From DASXQK01 sp963757155 (lineage in GTDB: Bacteria > Pseudomonadota > Alphaproteobacteria > Dongiales > Dongiaceae), in the NCBI GenBank assembly GCA_963757155.1, contig CAVWQS010000010.1, positions 186,001 to 250,000 on the forward strand: a stretch of DNA of 64,000 nt. The letters run 5' to 3'. Every line of letters starts with the position of its first letter. Position 1 is the first letter of the stretch. The translations under genes were made by a program, and so were the position numbers. Shown here in pieces: positions 54,952-62,207 of this stretch. Under the pieces are notes generated by a model. The model had not been told where the DNA came from, searched no databases, and worked only from the letters and a program-made list of their open reading frames with translations.

Positions 54952-56415
54952 TTGGCCGATCACGCTTTGCCATCCCGAGTCACGGCTGCTTCGCGGATTC
55001 TCCCCTTTGCCACGGGGGCCTTGGCGCTGGGGATCTTCATCGTCGACACCATGCCGAGTTTGGACATCGCCGTGGCGGTGCTCTACGTCGTCGTGGTGCT
55101 GATGTCGCTCAATTTCTGCGCCAGGCGGGGGGTCTTGCTGGTGGGCGCCGGCTGCGTGGCGCTGACGATCATCAGCTACATACTTTCCCATGACGTGCTG
55201 CAGCTCGACTCGGCGCTTGGCAGATGCCTCGTGAGCCTCCTCGCGATCGGCATCACCACGCTGCTTGCCTCGCGGATCCTGTCCGCCGCAACGGGGCTGC
55301 GCCAGCATGCCGACCTGCTCGATCTTACCCAGAGATTGAGCCATACGGGGAGCTTCAGCTGGAAGGTCCCGACCGGCGAACTTGTGTGGTCGGAGGAGTC
55401 CTATCGGATCTATGGATACGATCGGAGCGTGGCGCCGACGCTGGCCTCCGCCCTTCAACGCATACATCCCGAGGATGTGCCGATGGTCGAAGAGCGCCTG
55501 GCGGCGGTCTCGCGACCGGATGCGGACCCCGATGCCAAGTTCAATCTCGACTTCCGCCTGCTGCTGGACGGCTCGACGAAGCATCTCAGCATCGTCGGCC
55601 GCGCCTTGCGCGATCAGGCCGGCCGCACCGAAGTCATCGGGGCCCAGATGGATGTCACCACCGCCAGGCTCGCTCAGGAATCCCTGCAGCAGACCCAGGC
55701 CGCACTCGCCCATGTGACACGGGTCATCTCGCTCGGCGAGCTCACCGCCTCGGTCGCCCATGAGGTGAGGCAGCCGCTGACGGCAATCGTGACCAATGGC
55801 GAAGCCGGCCTCAGATGGCTCGATCGCGACCCGCCGGATTTGCAGGAGGTCAGGCAGACGCTGACGCGCATGATCGCGGAGGGCAAGCGCGCCAATGACG
55901 TGACCCGGCGGATCCAGGCGATGCTCCGGAAAGAGGAACCGAGGAAGCTTGCGCTCGACCTCAACGACGTCGTCAAGGAGGCGGTCCCTCTCGTCCGGCC
56001 CGAGCTCTCGCGGCATCGTGTCGTGCTGAAGCTCGACCTCAAGGACAGCCTGCCGCCGACGAACGGTGATCGCATCCAGCTGCAGCAGGTGATCATCAAT
56101 CTCCTCCTCAACGGCATCCATGCCATGGATGAGGTTTACGAGCGGCCGCGCGAGCTGCTGGTTCAGACCCGGCAGGAGGAGGACGGCCTCCTGCTCATCC
56201 AGGTGCGCGATGGCGGCACCGGCATAGACCCGGCGCATATGCGCCAGTTGTTCAATTCCTTCTTCACGACCAAGGAGAACGGCATGGGAATGGGCCTCTC
56301 GATCTGCCGTTCCATCATCGAAGCCCATGGCGGGCGCATATGGGCCTCGGCCAATGCCGGGCCGGGCGCTACATTTCACATCACCTTGCCGCCGGCCCTG
56401 GAAGCGGCCCGATGA
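54952..56415 (+). CDS. PAS-domain sensor histidine kinase
   Basis: 487 residues from a TTG at 54952; no ATG start fits, and the Shine-Dalgarno is weak, so the start is uncertain. About four N-terminal helices (15-110), a PAS domain (about 130-240, TGSFSWKVPTGELVWSEESY), the phospho-acceptor His270 in SVAHEVRQPLTAI and an ATPase domain with NLLLNGIHAMDE, VRDGGTGIDP and MGMGLSICRSI. It is the partner of the FixJ-type regulator, whose start overlaps its stop. The signal is unknown. Confidence 0.88.
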   Translation: MADHALPSRVTAASRILPFATGALALGIFIVDTMPSLDIAVAVLYVVVVLMSLNFCARRGVLLVGAGCVALTIISYILSHDVLQLDSALGRCLVSLLAIGITTLLASRILSAATGLRQHADLLDLTQRLSHTGSFSWKVPTGELVWSEESYRIYGYDRSVAPTLASALQRIHPEDVPMVEERLAAVSRPDADPDAKFNLDFRLLLDGSTKHLSIVGRALRDQAGRTEVIGAQMDVTTARLAQESLQQTQAALAHVTRVISLGELTASVAHEVRQPLTAIVTNGEAGLRWLDRDPPDLQEVRQTLTRMIAEGKRANDVTRRIQAMLRKEEPRKLALDLNDVVKEAVPLVRPELSRHRVVLKLDLKDSLPPTNGDRIQLQQVIINLLLNGIHAMDEVYERPRELLVQTRQEEDGLLLIQVRDGGTGIDPAHMRQLFNSFFTTKENGMGMGLSICRSIIEAHGGRIWASANAGPGATFHITLPPALEAAR

Positions 56416-57059
56416 CCCGCGCGACGCCATCGCCCGATCCCGGGACCGCGCCGCTGATCTGCGTGATCGACGACGATTCCTCGGTGCGCGAGGCGCTCAG
56501 CAGCCTGTTTCGCTCCATCGGTCTCAGGGTCAAGCTCTACGGATCCGCGGCGGAGTTCTTCGAGAGCGCGCTGCCGGCGGAGGCCGGCTGCCTGGTGCTC
56601 GATATCCGGATGCCGGGGTTGAGCGGCCTGGATTTCCAGGATCGGCTGGTCAAGGCGAATATCCATCTGCCCATCATTTTCATGACGGGCCATGGCGACA
56701 TCCCCATGTCGGTGCGCGCCATGAAGGCGGGTGCCGTCGACTTCCTGACCAAGCCGTTTCGCGATCAGGATATACTCGATGCGGTGACAGTGGCGCTCGA
56801 GCGCGACCGCCGGCGGCGGCAAAGCGAGGGCGAGATATCGAATCTTCGTGCTCTCTTCGATTCGCTGACCGCGCGCGAGCGGGAGGTCATGACCCTGGTG
56901 ACGGCGGGGCTCATGAACAAGCAGATCGCCGGCAAGATTGGCCTCAGCGAGATCACCGTCAAGATTCACCGCGGCCATGCCATGCGGAAAATGAAGGCGC
57001 GCTCCCTGGCCGATCTGGTGCGGATGGCCGAAGCCCTCGGGCTCGACTCCACGAGATAG
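56412..57059 (+). CDS. FixJ/NarL-type response regulator
   Basis: 215 residues from the ATG at 56412 overlapping the kinase stop. Receiver domain: acidic pocket VIDDDSS, phospho-acceptor Asp64 in LVLDIRMPG, and Lys114 in FLTKPF. The LuxR-type DNA-binding domain (about 150-210) has LTAREREVMTLVTAG and NKQIAGKIGLSEITVKIHRG. It is activated by the kinase it overlaps and probably regulates nearby genes. Confidence 0.93.
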   Translation: MTRATPSPDPGTAPLICVIDDDSSVREALSSLFRSIGLRVKLYGSAAEFFESALPAEAGCLVLDIRMPGLSGLDFQDRLVKANIHLPIIFMTGHGDIPMSVRAMKAGAVDFLTKPFRDQDILDAVTVALERDRRRRQSEGEISNLRALFDSLTAREREVMTLVTAGLMNKQIAGKIGLSEITVKIHRGHAMRKMKARSLADLVRMAEALGLDSTR

Positions 57060-57179
57060 TCATCAAATTAAACCTCAGTATGATTTGTCGCGCCTGTTGG
57101 CGGGCGCACTCTCTTGCCATGTGGAGGTCAGGTTTGCGGCATCGCCGGAACCGGACACGGGCATCGAGGACAGGTCATC

Positions 57180-57562
57180 TTGGCAAACGTTCCATTGATC
57201 GCAATCGTTGATGACGATGACGCCATTTGCATCGCGACAGAGAGCCTGATCAGGTCACTGGGGCTGCGCGCCCGCTGCTTCGCCTCCGCCGAGGCGTTCC
57301 TGGGGTCGGATATCCTCGATGAAACGGCCTGTCTGATAACAGATGTGCATATGCCGGGGATCAGCGGGCTGGAGCTTCAAGATGTGCTGGTGGCGCGCGG
57401 GCAGAAGATGATGCCCATCGTCTTCATCACCGCCTATCCGGAGGAAGCCATCCACATGCAGGCCCGCGCCGCGGCGCCGTCGCGGTCTTCAGGAAGCCTT
57501 TCGATGGACGGAGCCTGTCCGACTGCGTAATGGAGATTCTTCGGAAGGAAGGGGCTTTCTAG
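57180..57562 (+). pseudogene. Single-domain receiver protein, frameshifted near its end
   Basis: From a TTG at 57180 (GGACAGG upstream) the receiver domain reads MANVPLIAIVDDDDAIC with phospho-acceptor Asp55 in LITDVHMPG. After YPEEAIHMQARAA the frame is lost; the next frame continues GAVAVFRKPFDGRSLSDCVM and ends LRKEGAF at 57562. The conserved Lys of receivers (RKPF) is only present in that second frame, which proves the shift (near 57468-57475, one base missing). The rejoined protein has about 127 residues. It likely takes phosphate from the adjacent kinase or modulates it. Confidence 0.75.
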
Positions 57563-57778
57563 AGCGTTTCCCGCGCCCACGATAGCGCGCCCGACGGGTT
57601 GCGAGGCCGTGTCGGGCGGCCCCGGGCGTTCAACGCATGCGAGGCCGGCGACGGCTCTGTCGTGGCGGCCGATTAGCCGATGGCAAGATGGAAATCCCCC
57701 GATCCGACACACTCTGCCGGCGCCCGGGGCCTGCGTCCGGAGGTTGTCCGAACGCAGCCCGGGACGACAGAGCGTCAT

Positions 57779-58213
57779 TCACATGCCGTCGGTGTTGCTG
57801 CCCAGATGCGGGGCGCCGCTGTTCGGGATGAACTCATTGTTCGTCCCATAGCCCGCGGGCTTGCTGAGGGTCTCCTCGCCGCTGCTGGCGACGCTGGACG
57901 GGGTGGTGTAGCTGTAGCCGCTCGGTCCGTCCGTATTGCTGCCCAGATGCGGCTCGCCGCTGTTCGGGATGAAGGGATTGTTTCGCCCGATATCCTGGGG
58001 CCGGCCGACGGTTTCCTGGACACCCTGTTCGGCGGCTGCGGCGTTCGGCACATTGTAGCTGTTGTCGCCGTTTCCGCAGGTGCTGCGGTTGAAGGTATGG
58101 GCGTTGTTCGTCCCATAACCCTGCGGGACGCCGCAGTCGGTCCCGGCTTGCGCCGCGATGGGAAGCGCCAATGCAGCCACCAGGAAGCTGGTGGCGATGA
58201 TTCCGGTCTTCAT
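57779..58213 (-). CDS. Exported protein with two near-identical repeats
   Basis: 144 residues from the ATG at 58213. The signal peptide ends PIAAQAGTD. The mature chain holds three related blocks: GYGTNNAHTFNRSTCG, then GRNNPFIPNSGEPHLGSNTD and GTNNEFIPNSGAPHLGSNTD. The two last differ at only three positions. Such Asn/Gly/Ser-rich repeats suggest an unstructured or surface-exposed envelope protein. No family recognised. It is transcribed towards the receiver gene and away from the AraC regulator. Confidence 0.7.
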   Translation of the reverse strand: MKTGIIATSFLVAALALPIAAQAGTDCGVPQGYGTNNAHTFNRSTCGNGDNSYNVPNAAAAEQGVQETVGRPQDIGRNNPFIPNSGEPHLGSNTDGPSGYSYTTPSSVASSGEETLSKPAGYGTNNEFIPNSGAPHLGSNTDGM

Positions 58214-58425
58214 GTTTCTCACCTCTGTTGTGATTCGGCTCGGGTTGAGCCGATCAGGAGGTGGGAGCGTAGGCGGTGTCGGCAAAGTAAAAATTCAATA
58301 TGGCAAACCTATGTATGACCCGCTTGAACCTACGCGGGACCCGCGACGACTCAAGTAGAATAGAGCCGACCATCCCGCCCGATTAGCTTTCCATCGCGCA
58401 ACCCAACTGGTGCGAGGAAAGCCCG

Positions 58426-59448
58426 ATGCCCATGAACCCCGACCCCGCGCCGGATATCATTCCGGCAACCCCGTTCATCCATGACGAGCCCCTCTGGCGC
58501 CGGCCGGTAGCACTCGATCGCCTGGCGACGGGTCAATCCAGGACCGTCGTCTCGCGGTGGCGCGCCGCGAGCAGCGGAGTCCGCGAGGTAACCGCCGAAT
58601 CCGGTGATTTCCATCACACGATCGGCATTGCGCTACGGCATATGGACGTCGCGTTCCTCGTGGCCGGGCGGCCGATTCACGACGGTCGCGTCCTGCCCGG
58701 CATGCTGCAGGCAAGCGGGCCCGGCGAGAAGCTGCGCGCCGTCTTCCGCGGCGCCTATGACGTGCTCCATCTCCATCTTTCCCAAGGCCTCGTGGCGGAA
58801 TGCCTCGAGCAGGCCGAGGAATATCCTCATGCGGGCGAGATCAGCCTGGCGGATCCGCGTTTCTCTCGGGATCCGGTCATCGAGCGTCTCGCTCAAACGC
58901 TGCTGATGGCTGAGGACCCCGGTGCGGTCTTTGGCGAGCTCTATGCGGAAAGCGTCGCCATCGCCATCGTGACGCGGTTGCTCGGCCTGCGTGCCAATGC
59001 GGGGTTGCGGCCGGCGAGGCGGGGCGTCGCGGCCTTGCCGAAGTGGCGGGTCAAGCGTGCCGTCGACTACATCGACGCGCATCTTGATGGGCCCGTCACC
59101 CTGGGGGAGCTGGCGGAAGCGACGGGCCTGACCCGCATGCATTTCGCCGCCCAATTCCGCATCGCGACGGGATTTCGGCCGCATGAATACCTGCTTCGCA
59201 AGCGGATCGAGCGCGCTTGCGACTTGCTCGGGACATCGGATGCCTCGCTGGTCGAGATCGCTCTCAGCGTCGGCTTCCAGACCCAGGCCCATTTCACGAC
59301 GGTCTTCAAGCGCTTCATGGGCGAAACGCCGCATCGGTGGCGCGCCGTCCAGCGGACGCGCATGGCTGGCGGGTCCGAGCCACGGATTGTCGGAGCGGAT
59401 TATAAACTTGCCGCCCGGCCGCCGTGCGAATCGACAATCCCGCTCTGA
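58426..59448 (+). CDS. AraC-family transcriptional regulator
   Basis: 340 residues. The C-terminal double HTH reads VTLGELAEATGLTRMHFAAQ and LVEIALSVGFQTQAHFTTVF, then GETPHRWRA. The N-terminal 230 residues match the AraC_binding_2-like layout with no clear ligand clue. The last about 35 residues after the HTH are an unusual tail. It lies between the repeat-bearing exported gene and a decayed AraC-like gene. Confidence 0.88.
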   Translation: MPMNPDPAPDIIPATPFIHDEPLWRRPVALDRLATGQSRTVVSRWRAASSGVREVTAESGDFHHTIGIALRHMDVAFLVAGRPIHDGRVLPGMLQASGPGEKLRAVFRGAYDVLHLHLSQGLVAECLEQAEEYPHAGEISLADPRFSRDPVIERLAQTLLMAEDPGAVFGELYAESVAIAIVTRLLGLRANAGLRPARRGVAALPKWRVKRAVDYIDAHLDGPVTLGELAEATGLTRMHFAAQFRIATGFRPHEYLLRKRIERACDLLGTSDASLVEIALSVGFQTQAHFTTVFKRFMGETPHRWRAVQRTRMAGGSEPRIVGADYKLAARPPCESTIPL

Positions 59449-59497
59449 GAAATGCTGGGCATGGCGCGCGGGTCCGCATCGCAAAACCGACGGGACT

Positions 59498-59513
59498 TAG
59501 ACCTAGGTATAGG
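59498..59513. promoter_or_regulatory. Perfect inverted repeat GACCTA-N4-TAGGTC
   Basis: GACCTAGGTATAGGTC lies in the 207-base gap between the AraC regulator and the decayed gene. Arms are 6 bases with a 4-base centre. It fits an operator for a dimeric regulator of the LuxR/FixJ type; the FixJ-type protein encoded 2.5 kb upstream is a candidate binder. No direct evidence. Confidence 0.4.
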
Positions 59514-59655
59514 TCCGGCACACCATGATCCCAATCGAAATTACCTTTGTCCGATAGGGCCGGAAGCCCTGCATCACTTATCCTTAAGTCACGTCGAAAG
59601 ACGAGCGAACGGACGCAACCGACCGGATCCGGACACAGCTCAAAGGAAGAAAGCC

Positions 59656-60331
59656 ATGTTGTTGAATTTTCCGCCCCGTGCAGCATCGATCGTCAACGCC
59701 GCGCAGAGCAGCGCATGGACATCGTCCCGGCCGACCTCCCAGGCGCGGACCGAATATCGCATCCGTGCATCGGCGCGGCTCAGTCTCGATGCCGGCCCGA
59801 CGAAGGCGCCGGGCGCCCTTGGGATGCGCGTCAACGACCTCTCCGTCGTCCTGCGGCTCAATCATGACGACAAGACGTTCTGGGGCGTCGTGTCGGGCGC
59901 TGCGGATCTGGCAGCGGTCTCTTTCGCCATGGAAAAGTCGCAACTGCCGCCCAGCGTCGTCCTGCTGCATCGCGGGAGCCGCACTCTCCTCCGAGGCGAG
60001 CGACATCGATTCGACGGCGGTGCTCTCGGCCGACGGCCGCCGCCAAGGCAGCATCGGCGTCCAGCTGGACGAGTTGGCTCTTGGACGGGTTCCGATGGCG
60101 GCCCTGGCACAGCTGGTGCGCCTCAGCCGGTATTATTTCTGTCGGAGCTTCAAGCGATCCTTCGGTTTCCTCCCGCGGGGATACCGGATCGGCTTGCGCA
60201 TCGAGGCGCGCCCCGAAGGGACGCCCGGCCAAGCTTCGACGAAGGATCTCGCCGTGATGATCGATTTCGTCGCGACCGGCAGCTTCATGGCGGCCTTCGT
60301 GCCGCCGGCGGATGCTCGCGCCGACGCCTGA
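59656..60331 (+). pseudogene. Decayed AraC-like gene, frameshifted
   Basis: The ATG at 59656 (AAAGGAAG upstream) opens a frame of about 110 sensible residues (GMRVNDLSVVLRLNHDDKTF) up to about 59990. The neighbouring frame then reads ALAQLVRLSRYYFCRSFKRS followed by GFLPRGYRIGLRIE, a clear AraC first helix-turn-helix. The second HTH is only a trace (DLAVMIDFVATGSFMAAF) and ends at 60331. One extra base near 59985-59995 links the parts. It is likely non-functional; whether the N-terminal part belonged to the same gene is uncertain. Confidence 0.5.
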
Positions 60332-60394
60332 TCGCAAGCTCTCTCGTTGCAGCGGCGCCGGTATGGGGGTTCCCGCGGCGCCCTGGAGGTGGAC

Positions 60395-61000
60395 ATGAAA
60401 TCGCACCCTTCGCCCTTGGCCCTTCTCGTGATTCTCGATCTCGATATGCGGCTCTGCGCGGGCCCAGTCCATCGGCGCGGGGCCGGCCTTAGGCCCAGGC
60501 ATGACGGCCGACACCCCCATGGGCGATGTCGGGTCGCCTGTCGGCGCCGTCGGAGTCCCCTTTGGTTCGACGGAGCTCGGTGGGCAGGGCATGAGCCCTG
60601 GCGGCTCCGCATCCTCGCCGGGCTCGGTCTCCGCCGGACTGCCGCCTGTCCCGGCACGGGATCTGCAGCCGGCCAATCGCCGGCGCCTATGTTCGATGGC
60701 GGTGGAATTGGCACCAGCGGCATGGGTTCCTGTGCGGCGAGCGGCATAACGCCGCCCGCCGGGTCGAGCTTTACGGCCGCCGGCACGGGCGCGCCGCCAC
60801 CTTCCGGCACAGGCATTCCCCTGGGGTCCGTCGAGATGGCGCCGGCCGGGCTGAGCCCGCCGCCGCCGGTGGTTTCCATCGCCCCATCCTCCCTTCCGCC
60901 GGTAACCGGTAGCACGCTGCCCTGCCCGGGTGGAACGATGTCCATGGATGGCACGATGCCCATGGGTGGCACGACGCCTATGGCGAGCGGGAGCTGTTGA
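60395..61000 (+). pseudogene. Exported Pro/Gly/Met-rich protein, two frameshifts
   Basis: The ATG at 60395 has GGAGG upstream. The leader starts MKSHPSPLALLVIL; a shift near 60428-60437 moves to the frame giving ICGSARAQSIGAG, a proper signal cleavage site, and MTADTPMGDVGSPVGAVG. A second shift near 60649-60653 returns to the first frame for GTGSAAGQSPAPMFDGGG and the end GTTPMASGSC. The mature chain is low-complexity, rich in Pro, Gly, Ser and Met. It lies 28 bases upstream of the RND adaptor gene, so it is probably co-transcribed. Function unknown; Met-rich exported proteins can bind copper, but that is speculation. Confidence 0.55.
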
Positions 61001-61028
61001 GGTCGCCGATCGACGCTTGGAGGCAGAT

Positions 61029-62207
61029 ATGCGCCGCAAGATTCTCACAATTGCCAGTTTGCTCGTCGTGGCTCTCGCCGGCAGCGGCGCCCTGGCGCTG
61101 CGGTATGGGCCTCGGCCGGCGCCGTCATCGACAGCGCCGGCGGCACCGGCTGCCGTGCCGGTCGTCGCGGCGGCGGTGAGCCGCCATGATGTCCCGATCT
61201 ACCTGCGGGGCGTCGGCACCGTCATCGCCTACAACACGGTGCAAATTCACAGCCAGATCACAGGCCAGCTCACCCGGATCGCCTTTACCGAGGGCCAGAG
61301 CGTCAAGGCCGGCGACTTGCTGGCGGAAATCGATCCCAGCCCCTATGTGGCGCAGCTCGACCAGATGATGGCGACCCGCGACCGCGATCAGGCCCAGCTC
61401 ACCAACGCGCTCGCCAATCTCACACGCTACAACCAGCTGCAGGCCAAGGGCTGGGCAACGGCGCAGTTGACGGAGACGCAGAAGGCGCAGGTTGCGCAGC
61501 TGCAAAACGCCGTGAAGGCCGATGAGGCGCTCGTCGCCGCGGCCCAGGTTCAGCTCGGCTATACGAAGCTGACATCGCCGATACCCGGCGTGACGGGCGT
61601 GCGCCTGATCGACATCGGCAATGTCATCCACCCCACCGACCCGACCGGCCTCGTCGTCGTCACCCAGCTTCAGCCGATATCGGTACTCTTCACGCTGCCC
61701 GAGACCGATCTGCCCGAGATCCAGCAGCAGATGGAGAAGGGGCCGCTGACGGTGATCGCCTATAGTCAGGACGATAGGATCAAGCTCGATCAAGGAACCC
61801 TCGGCCTCGTCGACAATGAGATCCTCCAGACGACGGGTTCGGTTCGCCTCAAGGCGGAGTTTCCCAATCCCGCCCATCGGCTTTGGCCGGGCGAGCTCAT
61901 CAGCGTCAGGCTCCTTCTCGAAAACCGGGCGAATGGCCTGACGGTGCCCGCCTCGGCGGTGCAGCAAGGCGCTCAGGGCGCCTATGCCTATGTGATCGAT
62001 CCGACCAACACCGTCGAGACCCGCCCCATCGTGGTTGCCCAAATCAGCGGGGGGCAGGCGCTGATCGATTCCGGCCTCAAGGCCGGCGAGCAGGTCGTGG
62101 TCGATGGCCAGTACAAGCTGCAACCGGGCAGCCGCGTCACCATCCTCCATGGCACGGCGGCCGCGGAGGCTGCGGCCCAAAGCGCCCAGCAGGCCCAGAT
62201 CCCATGA
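61029..62207 (+). CDS. RND efflux periplasmic adaptor (MdtA/AcrA-like)
   Basis: About 392 residues from the ATG at 61029. One N-terminal anchor (ASLLVVALAGSGALAL), then a lipoyl/hairpin/beta-barrel layout: VGTVIAYNTVQIHSQITGQL, a helical hairpin (about 110-175) and VRLKAEFPNPAHRLWPGELI. MdtA-type adaptors link the inner-membrane pump to an outer-membrane channel. Its stop overlaps the pump start (ATGA at 62204-62207). Confidence 0.93.
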   Translation: MRRKILTIASLLVVALAGSGALALRYGPRPAPSSTAPAAPAAVPVVAAAVSRHDVPIYLRGVGTVIAYNTVQIHSQITGQLTRIAFTEGQSVKAGDLLAEIDPSPYVAQLDQMMATRDRDQAQLTNALANLTRYNQLQAKGWATAQLTETQKAQVAQLQNAVKADEALVAAAQVQLGYTKLTSPIPGVTGVRLIDIGNVIHPTDPTGLVVVTQLQPISVLFTLPETDLPEIQQQMEKGPLTVIAYSQDDRIKLDQGTLGLVDNEILQTTGSVRLKAEFPNPAHRLWPGELISVRLLLENRANGLTVPASAVQQGAQGAYAYVIDPTNTVETRPIVVAQISGGQALIDSGLKAGEQVVVDGQYKLQPGSRVTILHGTAAAEAAAQSAQQAQIP

